A model generated the notes under the pieces. It was not told where the DNA came from. It did not search any database and saw only the letters and a list, made by a program, of their open reading frames with translations. From Annona cherimola (taxonomy: Eukaryota > Streptophyta > Magnoliopsida > Magnoliales > Annonaceae): 64,000 nucleotides of DNA. Position 1 is the first letter of the stretch. The number at the start of each line of letters is the position of its first letter. This document shows, in pieces, positions 11,060-23,045 of the stretch. Both the position numbers and the translations under genes were made by a program. Location of the stretch: contig CM059977.1 in NCBI GenBank assembly GCA_030490835.1, positions 10,568,765-10,632,764 of the forward strand, read 5' to 3'.

Positions 11060-14029
11060 TTAGCTTGTAATATGCTGATGCTGTTGTTGCATTACCAAAA
11101 TCGTGGCCTTGCTGCCAAGGAAATCAGATGAACTACACAAATCCCTGAGCGGCCCAAGTTTGGGGTTCTCGCTCCACAAAGAAAGCAACGTCAAGAGCTC
11201 CGCATTCACCCCAACTTGATGTCTTCCCAGCACAATCAATTCATACACATCACTCGCGTTTCTCATCGCGTTGAGCAACTCCTCCCCATCTACCGACTCC
11301 ATCTCCCAGTATATTACCTGACAATTGTCTGCGCTCTTCCTCCTGAAATCGGCCACCAACTCATCGTCCGCCGTGTTCGCCCAGCTACCTTCCAAACCTT
11401 GTTCCTTGAAGACAAGCCTCTAGACAGTGAGGGTAACGTGCGGGTGGTCAATCATGCGACAGGCGTAAGATAACGCCACCCGGTCATCAGGCCCACCCTG
11501 GAATATCAGGCCGACGCAACAAGGAGAAGTGCCGAAAATGGGGAATGCAAACCTACAGCCGATATTGCCCCGTGCGATGACGATCCCCACCGAACAGGGA
11601 GCCTCCCGTAAGATGCTGGGGGTCATCGCGAGGAAGCCCGAGTCGATGATGTTGAGCCGTCCGTCCACCGAGGGCCGCTTGTGGAAGGGGAGGACGAGCA
11701 TGGCGGGGACGTCCTCATGCTGGTGGATTCACGTGAAGACGCGGAGCTCAGTGCGGGGATTGGTGTGTTGGATGGTGCGTCGGGGGTGGGCCATCGTAGG
11801 CCTTGAACTGTCAGAAAGCAACTTTACAAGCGGCGATGCAACGATGGTGTTCGAGATCAAAGAGAGGACCAAAATTGTGTTGCTCTTCGTATCCAATGCC
11901 TGCAACCAATGGATAATTAATCAATTAATTAAGGTGCAAAAGGTGGAAAAGAAGAATAAGAAGAAATAGTTTTAGAAGTGCACCTTGGCATTGGCCCATT
12001 GCATGTAGGTCAGCATCTCGAAAATTCCTTTGCAACAGAGGAGGAGGCCCAAGGCTAAGGCATCTTTGAAGGGCATCTTGCAGCTGACGGCAGCGACAAC
12101 CGTCCCCACAAGCTTCCCGATTCTGCAGACGCAGAGGGTCAAGAGGATCACTCCTACGGCAGCCCAGTCGGTGAGAGCCCACAAATCCATCCTTTGGGCG
12201 GAGTTGATGTAGAAGAGCGGCATCATGAGGTTTTTTACCATCGTCTCTATCTTCTCCGACAGCGTCGAGCCCAGCGGCGGCCCGTCTGGAATCACAATCC
12301 CCAAGATCATGGCTCCCTCCATCGTGCTCAATCCCATTGCGCTACACGCCAGCGTTATCATCAGCACGGCCAGCAGGATGGCCACGGCGTAGCAGCCGTC
12401 CACACTTGTCCCCCTTAGGCGTCCTCCGGATGATCCAGATGGCGACGGGACGCACTACGAGGACCGACGAGGCGACTACGACTACAGCGGGGGCTACTTG
12501 GACGAATAGCGGCTTCATTTCGAAGCGGCCGGTGCTCCGGACGCTTTCCAACAGGATGATGGCCGCCCAGTTGAGCACCTCATTGATGGTGGCTACCGAC
12601 ATCGAAAGGCGGCCCACTTCCGAGCTGAGGAGGCGGAATTCTTCTAGCAAGTTGTATATCACGGGAAATGCCGACATGGACTGTATTGCCAGGAAGATAG
12701 CGAGGAATGCACCGTCGGCCATGGCGTTGAACGTGTAGAACTTGAGGGGAAGAATCACCAGGCCTCCTCCAACCAATGACAGCACTATCCCTGACGTTGC
12801 GATTCCAGCTGCCTTCCCTCCCTTTGTCAGCACCGACATGTCCATCTCCACTCCCATCAAGAACAGGTAGTAGATCGCTCCCAACCATGACATTGTTCTC
12901 ACCGTCATCACGCTGGATACAGGGAAGAAGAGGCTGTGCATCCACTTGGATTGCCCTAGTATCGAAGGCCCCATCACTACGCCAGCCCGACCAATCCATT
13001 ATCATCATTCGTTCGTTTCATGGTCTCATTATTTATTCGTTCTGCTATCTAGCAATCCATCTATCTATCTTAAGAAATTACTTTACGATGAAGGTTCTGC
13101 TGTGAAACCGATAAATTTTTTTATTTAAGTTTTTAGTATAAAAGTTTTTGTAATTAAAAAAATAACATAATATAATAAAGATGATGAGGAAGAGAAAAGT
13201 AAATAAAATTAAAATAGATATGTTAGTTATATAAATATTTATGTATAAACTATTAAAATGTATAGTAATTATAAGAAAAATATAAATAATTAATTAAAAA
13301 TAGGATCACACCATGGAGAGTTAAAAGTTTTAGATTAAAATTTTTTATTCGTTTAACCAAATATGAACCAAATCTGCAAGTTTTAGATGGATTACGAAAT
13401 TAAATTGCCTAAAAGTAAATAATGTTTTAAAGCGCTAGTGTTTATATTTAACAAAAACTTTTATACAAAAATCACATGTGTTAAATAATTTATTGTATAG
13501 AATATAAACCACCTTATAATATACTATTAAACTTTGAAATAAATTTATATGTTATTACGAAAGTTTCTTACACGTTATTTCAAATTATAAAAATAAATGA
13601 TTATGCCAACTATTAAATACAAAAATCTGTTTCGCGTATCTATGCATGCGATTTTTTATTTTTTTTTGATGGGTTATGCATGTGACTTTTAATTTATAAG
13701 ATGATGGGAAATAAAATAAGAGTGGTAATAGATATCACATGTACGCATGAGCGTAGGCTGCTTACGAGGATATCGGAGAGGACAGAGGGCATATTGAGAG
13801 GCTTGAATAGAATGTGGGGGAAACGGCTAAGGATGATCAGAGTCGCGGACTGGAGCACCGTGAGAGGAAGGGTATAAAAGGTGGGGTTGTGGCCAACCCA
13901 CAAGCCATTGGAAGCGATTTGAGCGACAGGATAGCAAAGGACCGACGTAGACGATTGGTTCCGTTTGGGGCCATAGAGACTCTGGAGATTGATGGGTGCT
14001 AATTCTCTGTTGCTCTCCAGGTCCTCCGT
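11060..14029 (-). pseudogene. CHX-2: cation/H+ antiporter pseudogene
   Basis: Same family and exon plan as CHX-3: exon 1 13766-14029, exon 2 11984-12986, exon 3 11060-11899. Six lesions are visible against CHX-3. (1) The start ATG is ACG (14027-14029), with an in-frame stop upstream and no alternative ATG before the end of TM1. (2) The exon 2 acceptor AG is GG (12987-12988). (3) An extra base in a run of five (12410-12414) shifts the frame inside the transporter domain. (4) TGC became TGA at 11729-11731. (5) About 97 codons are missing from the cytosolic C-terminal domain, so that ML joins directly to VLPFH. (6) Trp became TAG at 11420-11422. Exon 2 is otherwise the same length as in CHX-3 (1003 against 1002 bp). 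Intron 1 is 779 bp against 226 bp, swollen by MITE-like sequence. Confidence 0.93.
13100..13375 (-). repeat. Degenerate MITE copy in CHX-2 intron 1
   Basis: AT-rich block containing aaaatagatatgttagttat and other words of the MITE family seen at 14154-14434, in the opposite orientation. It accounts for much of the extra length of this intron compared with CHX-3. Ends are blurred. Confidence 0.6.
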
Positions 14030-14153
14030 GGCCGGCCAGCTGGGGCACCCTCAGGGATGCCTGAGAGCTAGCTGCTAGAGGCTGGCCTCTCGGAAAGCGA
14101 TGAAAGATGACGGTGGAAAGGAAGGAAACTTGCGGGCTACGGTGCAAGATTAC

Positions 14154-14434
14154 GGGTGTGTTTGGCAATGGAAATAAAATATAAAATTAAAGCTTTTTAA
14201 TCTAAAACTTTTTACTCTAAGTAACTACTATGTTTTTTAATCATTTTTTCATATTTTCCTATGCAACTATCCTACTTTTCAATCATTTATACACAATTAC
14301 CTATACAACTAACATATCCATTTTAACTTTATCCATTTTATTCTTCATCATTACTCCTATCATATTACATCATTTGATAATTTTTACTCTCCAAAACTTT
14401 TCACCAGAAGCTTTATCCATTCCCAAATACACCC
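14154..14434 (+). repeat. MITE, GGGTGTGTTTGG type
   Basis: A 281-bp element with terminal inverted repeats: left GGGTGTGTTTGGCAATGG and right (reverse complement) GGGTGTATTTGGGAATGG. It is flanked by TA dinucleotides, one base away on the left, which hints at a TA target site but does not prove it. It carries no coding sequence. It sits 125 bp upstream of the mutated CHX-2 start, within its promoter zone. The best-preserved copy in the window. Confidence 0.85.
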
Positions 14435-15848
14435 TATAATGCAGGTGATGAGAGAGGAGGGGTTAATTTGGACTTGAAATGAAATCTGGTCAGACTATGT
14501 TTGCGGTCAACTGCGGTTATATCTGTGTCTGTGTTGGGTTGGTGTATTCAATGGATATTTTTTTCAGTGGTTGGAGTTGTTACTTATCAAAATAGCAACA
14601 TCAAATGCTATCCACAAGCTCAGGGAACTAATTAACTAAGCAGGGGTCATGCGTTAATGTCATTTTCAAAAATAATTAATTAACTAAAATTTCACTAATT
14701 TTCAAAAATAAAAAATATCTAAAAATCTTCATAAATGGTAAAACTTGATATACATGTTAAATACACTTAGATTAATAATTGTATAAAAAAATAAAAAATA
14801 GGTTAAAGCACTCGGGTGCACTGTATCAACTCTCTTTTTGTTTACTGAAAATGTCTTGGTATTGATAGCATCCAAATATTCAGTGTCGCCCTTGCATTCG
14901 AGTTTACTTTGATAGTTTAATTAAAATCTACTTGATTACTGACTAGATTTTGCCCAGTTGGTACAAAATGTTGCTCAAAACTCCTTTCATAGGAGTGTGA
15001 GCTTTTTGTTTCTTATATATTTCAAGGACTGAGATCGATGAGCGCTTGTTATCCCTATTGTGCCAAATTGTAATATGAAATCATGAAATGTAATATTGCA
15101 CCAACTTGATTTGTTGCATTAAAAGTATTTACTTGCCAAATAATCAATTTCTATAGAAATCAAATTTGAGTATTGGCTTCAAGTATTTATTAAAGATGTA
15201 AATTAACATAATAAAACTGTTTAATTTATACATTTTTAAACATTGTTAATCAAACTTCTCAATTAAAATATATCATATAAAAATTAGGATATCGATCATT
15301 TGCAAAAGTACTCCGATTTTTTAGAAGTCATGATACACTTTTTTTATTTGTTTTTATTTTTTATAGACTGTTAATATAGGTGTACATGACTCACAAACTA
15401 AGTTTTATTATTTGTTGAGATGTGTATTTATATTTTTTAATTTAAATAGGTAGGTATTATGGTCATTTTTAACAATCACAATACTTCTGTATTTAAAATT
15501 GAAAAAATATACACATATTCTAGAAAATGTAAAACTTGATTTATAGATTATATATCTATGACAATGATCTTATAAATATTTAAGATATTTAGATATGTGA
15601 GTATTTTTAGCAAGTCTTAAATGATCAATGTCCAATAAATTATTGATTTTATATTGTATTATGACATTTTCAACATATGTCAATGGGTACAAATATATTG
15701 CTAGAGTAGATATAATTTATTAAAAAAATTATATTTAATTTATCAAAGACTTCAATTCCAATGATTTGTGTTACTATAATAAAATAAAATAAGCAGATTA
15801 ATTTTTTTAAGCTCATGCCATCAATTTTTTAATTAGGATGATATGTTA
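14435..15848. other. Intergenic, AT-rich
   Basis: No gene found. The segment 14645-14830 resembles one arm and the core of the foldback element at 46985-47330: aaaatctaaaaatcttc-type words, then a gcactcgggtgcactg end. Confidence 0.6.
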
Positions 15849-18800
15849 CACTGCAAGAGAAGTTGCTTTTAACGATAATAAAAGTTTCATATTGCAAAAA
15901 TCATCATTAGCGCAGAAATTATTATTTATTACTAAATCATAACTTTTTGCAATAATTAGCATTATTGTTGCTAAAAGTATAAATGTTCCAAGCCATTCAA
16001 TGATACGCAATTTTTAACATTGCTAAAATTATGTTTCGGCAACACATGATTTTTTAATGTCATTGAAAATAGTAAATTTCAAATGAGACAATGAAATTTC
16101 GATGTTATTAATCAAAAGGAGACCATTCAGTAACAGTACATTGCATTTTTTTCACACAGTTAATCATAGATATGTTCAAAAATTAAGATTAATTAACAAG
16201 AAAATAAGATTAAATAAATGTAAAAAAACTCAGCTTAGCTATATATATTAGAGTAACTATATCACATATATGTAGAGAGAGGTCGAAAAGTTGAGATTAA
16301 CAAATCTATAGCCCCAAACCCGTGACCATATAGCACCTATTTTCTAACATTCAGGCTTTCAACATTTTCATCGACTCACATCGAAACATATGTGTGCCCT
16401 CCCTCTCACACCCTTCCACTTAAGTCTTTTTATAGTTGAATCGATGTCTGGATCTTATTCTCTGATGATTTGAGGCTACAACCATCAACCATACCAAAAG
16501 CAGGTTGCATATCTGTGCTAGATTGCTTTCTCCACGAGTTTCTCTTTTTCCTAGTATTTTTAGCTATCATTTCCTCTGTGATAGTTATCCTTCCAAAACT
16601 AGAGATTCCTACATCGCAATTTCTTGATCTTTGCCTGTCGCACATTTTTTACCTATTGAATTCTCTAGATCTCTGCTGTGCATAAAGCAATTTCCTTGAC
16701 TTGACTTGAGTAATATCGACATTTTGAAATCTGCTTTTAGTTTTGTGCTAGCTACGAGACTCCTTTTGATTATGGTGGATATGGACAAGGCCTTATATTC
16801 TAATTTGAATATGTGTGTGCTGTAACTTTTTCATCTATTGTCTTTCCAACTTGAGATACTATTTCATTTGTTGAGTAATTTCTCCACAAAACTTATTTTT
16901 TTATGAACATGATGCATTTCTTAAGTATGCTTGTCAATGTGTGGAAATAAGAGAAAATATCAATTACCCGTGTAATAAATATAGAAATGTCTACTTGAAG
17001 ACTCGCCTTAATGTTAGACTATTCTTTGTGAATGGTTTCTATGAGAAGCATACTATAGGTATCATCATGAGGGAAAAAATTCATGACTTATCTAAGAGAG
17101 ATACCTTTTATGAAACAAACTCACTCAGTCAACAAGCTCAAAGGAGTAACGATCAGATGTTAAATATATTTTTTTATTGATACAAATTTTGTAAAGAAGT
17201 AGTGTTTTCTTAATTTGGTGTAGCGTTACTATTTTTTGTGTACTTCAATATTCATATCATGAGATAAATGCTATTCAAGATCATTTTCGATAGATTTTGT
17301 TATTAAAAGATCGTTTGGGTAGTTGATTGACAAGATTGCAATTATTCAGTTCAATGAAAATGAGTAATCAAAACGAGTTCTCAAAATGAGGAGCTGACTT
17401 CACCTTGCTCTTGATGGTTTCCTCAAAGATGATCTTAATATATAGTTTTTTGGAATTTATCGAGCATCCAAGGACAATTTGTAGTTTAATAATAAAAAAA
17501 AGACAATATGTAGCTTTGATTGACACATGCCATCATTTTGAAGTGAAAAGGAGTTTTCTAAATTTAGTTCTATAATCAGCTCACATATGAAACTCATCGA
17601 AAAAAATGAACTTTTAGTTCACTGGTGTGTGTGATTTTCTGATTATTTTCATAATTTTGTAAGCATTTTCTTGCTATGAGATTATCTTATATTATTGCTA
17701 GGTTTTATTTCTAAAAGACGCCTGCGATGACATGACTTGTTATGCGATGCCACAAAAAAAAAAAATAGAAAAATGAGTGTGGTCCTCAAGTATGAGGAAA
17801 CAGTAGTATTTATTCGTGGCAAAAAAAAAATTTTGCTCCTCACCAATAAAATTACTTGAGAAATTGGCACGCCTAAGATTAGAAAATGAGAAAGTGTGGG
17901 GCACAACTTTCAGTTCAACGTCTACTAAAAGAACAACAGTCAATGAAGAATTCAAGAAACGAGTTGCATTGGTGACTTATAAAATCTCTTCTGCAAGCTT
18001 GTTATATGTATGATAATGAATTTGTGAGTTGAACTTCTCATGCGCCTAGTTTATTTCAGACGAGGTCTAGAATTTATCTACAACTTCTATGGTTAAAGCC
18101 ATGTTACTTGACCTTTGAATGGATTCATATTTTTTGGATCTTTGTAATTCTTGATAAAATGATTTACTTTTCATGTTCTCAGTAGTTGTGCATATAATGA
18201 CTATTATCTCAAGAAGTTATTTAGAAATTTGTTTATTTATTCTACATAATAATCCAGTTTTTTTATTATAACAATTTGAGGAACTTTTTTTTGAAGAACT
18301 AGTTGTAAGAAGAGAGGAAAATTCAAGAGAAGCTAATGTTGAAACACCTTATGATGATTAACTGCTAAAATTAAGAACCATGTTACATTTGTGCAGCAAA
18401 AATACTTGCCTAAGACATAAGGTTTACGATCTCTTGAACATGACGCATGAAACTAGATAGATAGAGCATTCTATAGTTACTAGTCGCAAAGCAGGGGTGT
18501 TAGATGATCAAATACTTGGTGAAGCTTTGATATTGCCGAAGTAGAGAAAATTTGTATAGACATGGTGACTCCTAGTGGTTTCTCAAAAAGTATATCATGA
18601 GGTGAATAATATTTTTTTGTCCTTTTGATGATGGTTGATTGATGAAATTGTAGTTATCCAGATTCCAGTTTAGTAAAAAAGACATAATCAAAGTAGGTTC
18701 TTTTAACATTTTTAATTGTCTTGAGCTTTTAAATATAATAATAATTTTTACTTATTTAACATTTGAAGCTAAAGTATGTTTGAAAATATAAGTTATACAA

Positions 18801-19128
18801 GTGTATTTTTTGTTTTTAAAGATTTCTTAAATTTTGAAATAAATTGTCTTTTGAAAATACTTTTGTTTTTAGCCACATGATGTAAATCTGTCATTACAAC
18901 TATCATTTTAGCAATGATGATGTTTTTATTGTTTCTAAAAGCATTCATTTCGTTACAAAGTATTTTCACGTTATTAAAAGCATACATTTAGTGACAACAA
19001 TTTTTTGCGTCTCAAAAGCTTTCCGTGATAAGATTACTACAAACTCTGACGATAGAGTATATCGTCATTAAAATTTTAATAACATTGTCTTGAAAAAAAT
19101 GTCGCTAAAAGCAACCTCTCTTGTGGTG
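15849..19128. mobile_element. CACTA-like (EnSpm) DNA transposon, degenerate
   Basis: Ends are inverted: left CACTGCAAGAGAAGTTGC, right (reverse complement) CACCACAAGAGAGGTTGC. This matches the CACTACAAGAAAA-type terminus of plant CACTA elements. Subterminal repeats built on TTGCTAAAA / TTAGCGA words lie inside both ends (15869-16060 and 18880-19110), as the family requires. A 3-bp GTT flanks both sides if the left end is taken at 15848. The 3.3-kb interior is AT-rich with only short frames (16470-16685, 16941-17180, 17816-18013). I recognise none of these as transposase, so this is probably a non-autonomous or eroded copy. Confidence 0.62.
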
Positions 19129-19579
19129 GTTATATATACATGAGATTCGTAAGATATACATGTATTAAAAATTTAAACATGTTTGGAATAGAAATCTCAA
19201 AGTCGCATAAAAATGAAAATGATAAATTATAATAAAAGATTGAAAATTTCTTCATGCACAAGTACATATCTACGTCAATTCTAAATAAATTAAGTGAAAT
19301 AACTTCTTTCGGTGTCCCAAAATATTAAGTGTTTTATTTCCACCTAATAAAAGGACGTTCAATGTATTGCACCTCTCATCAAGTAATCAAATAATTGAAC
19401 TTTGTAGCTTTCATATTAACAAATCTTGAATATTGTTTTCTCACTAGCTTAAAATACTATTAGCCCCAACCCTAACTCGTTTTCCATTCAAGCCAACGAT
19501 CGATCGAGAGCTTTGGGATGGATAGAAATTAGGGGCTAGTCTAGGAGAGATTCACAGCACTGCAGAGTAGTTGACAAGG

Positions 19580-19900
19580 GAAATGCGAAGCAGGGGAACA
19601 ACTAAAAAATCCGAAACAAAGATGAATCTCATGGGGAGCCAATCTACTAAAAATCTGGAGCATTTCTCTTTAGAGTGCTACATGCAAGATTCAAATATGT
19701 GAGCTCGTTGAAAAATCCTAAATTTGTTGGGATCTATATGGAGGATCCTCCTTCCTCTAGCCAACAATGATGATAAGTATCCCTTCATGCTATATCCGAC
19801 AACTTGCTGGAAGATTTGGCACATCAGAAATAGCCTATTAATGGAAGGGAAACAATTGGATCATAGGGACATAGGAGCATTGTGCAGAAACTTTCTGCGA
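19580..19900 (+). pseudogene. Short LINE-derived fragment (zf-RVT / linker)
   Basis: A broken plus-strand frame reads KNLEHFSLECYMQ near 19660 and CWKIWHIRNSLLMEGKQLDH at about 19808-19865. This follows the pattern of plant LINE zf-RVT Cys/His residues and the Trp-rich linker before RNase H. It is short and decayed. Confidence 0.5.
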
Positions 19901-20262
19901 TTTTACCACTCATCTGCGATCCCATCCCATTCCAGATTTGTCTTGGACTTTTGCCATACGTCGGTATAGCTCTTTGAAATGACGCCACCTGTTTCGAACT
20001 TGCTCCCACTTAAGGGGAACTTCAATAATGTGGCTAAGTTCATTGCTTAGCCTTGATGCAATTCGCATGGCTACAGTTTTGGCTAAGCTATCACCACATA
20101 TGCGGCCAGACTGTCTATTCTCTACTAGAAGTCTAATGAGCCCTCTATCATGTTCCTCCATCTATCGGAAGTTTCCTTCGTTAGACCGTCTAGAATTTCT
20201 GTCTGTACTACCTCTAGAAGCCTGTCGAGACCCACTGCTCATGGATCTGCTTAATGTTGGAT
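19895..20262 (-). pseudogene. PIF/Harbinger-associated Myb/SANT-like protein, broken
   Basis: The accessory DNA-binding protein of plant PIF/Harbinger elements, which helps the transposase enter the nucleus and bind its ends. An ATG at 20260-20262 opens MDPTLSRSMSSGSRQASRGS and is followed by an in-frame TAG just before MEEHDRGLIRLLVENRQSG. The trihelical core ends in WEQVRNRWRHFKELYRRM and SGMGWD, the family's typical QVKNRW...SGxGWD ending. A stop follows shortly after. It lies downstream of the transposase on the same strand, as in other plant copies. Confidence 0.78.
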
Positions 20263-20552
20263 CCATATGGCCTATCTCTGTACGGTACTAGACATATCAA
20301 GATGCAGCACAATTATATGATTGAGATATAATTAATAAGAGCAACCACATACTATGGAGTGTTAGAGAAGAGGATAGAAGGCGTGAGACATAGGAAAAAT
20401 AAACCAGTTCATTCATTGAAGCACCATTCTAAATAGATCAATTTTGGATTTGTCAAATGGTAAGCATTAAGCCAGCTAAATCATGAACAACAACCTTGCT
20501 AAACATAAAAGTAAAATATGCTTAGGTTTGATAGCTATGACTACGATGTTTG

Positions 20553-21923
20553 CTACACATATCTATGATAATTATCCCACATTTGTTGGGCAATGTCGTC
20601 ACGGAAGTCCTTCCAAGATTGTAATTCCACATCTAAGAAACCTCTAATCATGGTTGGCTCCTCGACCTCCCCCTCCAAGCTGACCGAAATCATTGCAGCG
20701 TCCTGTTGTAATTGCAGCTGCTCAGGCAATTCCGATCCATCTACAATTGTGATGTAGTTGTGTAAAATGGCACAAGCTGCTATAATCATTGTGTGGACGT
20801 TGTAAGGGTATTTCGTGGCACTCTTCAATATGGGAAAACGACCCTTCCATATCCCAAATAATCTCTCCACATGGGCTCTCCACTTTGCATGATTGTAGTT
20901 AAATAATTCCTGATAATTTTCTGGTGTTCGGCCCCCGTTGATACTCTTGCAAATGGTAACGTATACCCTTGTATGGTGCCATGAAGCCGGGACAATGTGG
21001 GTATCCCAAATCGACGAGATAGTAAGACCCTGTACATACACGTGTTAGAATCTAGCACATTTGGTTATTAATAAAGTCTTCTCAGTCGAGACATTTTTTA
21101 TTTTCAAGATACGGGTTTAAGTGGCACCTGTCGGAACTTTAAATGGGTCCTCAGGGTCATCTATTGCCGCTTGGAGAACTTTACTATCATGGGCTCGACC
21201 CTCCCAACCGGCATATATATATGTAAATCTCATATTGAAATCGCATGCAGCAAGAACATTTTGGGTCAACCTCCTATATCTATTCCGCCAAGCTGAATTT
21301 GGTCCTGGCGGCGGCGTTGTAGGAATGTGAGTTCCATCAAGAGCTCCTATACATCCCTATGTAAGTTATTGTGATATGTTAGTACAATAAACAGGACTCT
21401 AAAGGATGTTAACATATATGACTGGTGTGACACTAACCTGAAAATAAGTTGACACAAATGGATCTGCCTCTATTAGAGGATGAGTAGAATAAGTTGGAGC
21501 TTCAATCACTTCTGCATGGAGATTCAATACAGCAGAAAGACACCTATGAAAATGACGACTTACAGTTTGACCAGATCGACAAAAATAGCCTCCAATGCTT
21601 CGATTTCTGACATTGTGAGATAATGTGTGTAAAAACATCGCCATTTATGCCTCCACTGTTAGATACCGAGTGCCACTCAACCCACTTACAATTCTTACTC
21701 TTTGACACAGTTGATGGAAATCAAATATCCTCATTCTAATTTGGTTTGTACATTTTGTATCTCCAGACCCAATCATATTATCTATAAATAACTGACGAAG
21801 TTCCCCACAGTTTCTATTGGAATGACCGTCCTTCTCATTTTTTTCCGCATCAACAACCAAAAGTGCAGCTGCTACACCACCTACAATTAATGTTTCCTCA
21901 TAATGGTCCATGTCTGTAGGCAT
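20553..21923 (-). pseudogene. PIF/Harbinger transposase (DDE_Tnp_4), nearly intact
   Basis: DDE transposase related to HARBI1/ALP1. Exon A (21438-21923) holds the N-terminal helix region and VAIFLHTL-like sequence, with one in-frame TAA at 21645-21647. Exon B (21128-21356) has GALDGTHIP (first Asp) and GWEGRAHDSKVL (second Asp). Exon C starts at 21029 with YYLVDLGYPHCPGFMAPYKG. It then has PENYQELFNYNHAKWRAHVE with the catalytic Glu in VERLFGIWK, and later ACAILHNYI. All three catalytic residues are present. Both introns obey GT-AG and keep frame. One extra base in a run of five (20932-20936) shifts the frame in exon C, so the stop and the shift together disable it unless they are sequence errors. 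Confidence 0.88.
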
Positions 21924-23013
21924 TCAGCTGATTATTAGTCAGTGTTCGGGAAAAAGAAAGTTCTCATCATTTGAACTAAGGTAACTATTACAAATTAAAA
22001 AAATAATCTAATTGTAATTTGAAAATCATAAATACTATTATAATAATACTTTATAGAACCATTTAATTCACATAGAAATGATATTTTAAGTAATTTAAAT
22101 GTAAAAAATACTAATTTAAAATTTAAATAATAGCACAAAGCCATTTTATTATGCTGATTTTATTATGCAAAGTACCGAGAGGAGGGGTAAAAAAAAAGGA
22201 AAGAATATGAAAGCAAGAGGCGTGGGGAACGATGTAGCAAGGCTACTTGGCACACTATGCTGTAACTTTGTGAGAACCCCTCATTTCAAAAACATGCGCT
22301 ATTTCATGTTAAAAACATTAACCGGAAAACAGAACTAGTATCTTCAAAGCACGAAATCATTGCATATTCATCCGACAATTTCTATGTGTGTGACAAACTT
22401 GCATTCATTGAAGAGTTTTTGAGAAATAATATTTGCATTTCTCCATAAACATGAATATGAAATTATTAGAATTTGAAAAAATATATTATATATAAAATTT
22501 TAAAATATTTGATTTTTTTAACATAATGATTGGTTATTAGAACTAGTTTAGATATTAAGTTTTTTTATGAAAATTGAAAACCAATAAACTATATAAGTTG
22601 TATTTGTTTTGAGAAATTGAAGTATGATTCTAATTTGGAAACTATTATATCAGTTTAGAAATGTTTTATTGAAGAAAGAGAGGGCCCACATGCAGAGACA
22701 ACCACAAACACGAACACGAACCACAACAACCCCATATGATCGAGAAATCAGACAGTAAGAAAACAAGGGGCTTAGATTTCCGCCAACGAAAACCAGCTGC
22801 ACGGCTCTCTTCCAGTCAATAGCTTCAATCACTTCTCATGAATCCATCCACACAAACGAAATAAAAAGAAAAAACTGCCGGCCGACCCACGAATCCTCTT
22901 TCGAGATTTCTAGGCATCTTAAGAGGGGGAAGATAAAACCGGGTGCATAGATAATGAGAATTGAAAAATCTCCAGCACACAGACTATAGGAACGCATGGT
23001 TAATGGTAAGGAA
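21924..23013. other. AT-rich flank of the Harbinger element
   Basis: No supportable coding sequence. Probably includes the 5' side of the transposon. I looked for short terminal repeats with a TTA/TAA target site and could not place them with confidence. Confidence 0.5.
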
Positions 23014-23045
23014 TCACACAGATCTGAGTTTCAAAGAGGGTACCT

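Noticed and set aside
11529..11969. A plus-strand open frame across CHX-2 exon 3
   Set aside because: Antisense shadow of the CHX-2 exon; composition matches the reverse complement of the antiporter domain, with no independent motif.
20553..21041. ATG at 21041 as the start of a separate Harbinger protein
   Set aside because: The first 30 residues are a shifted reading of transposase exon C (true reading YYLVDLGYPHCPGF). The correct gene starts upstream and is frameshifted at 20932-20936.
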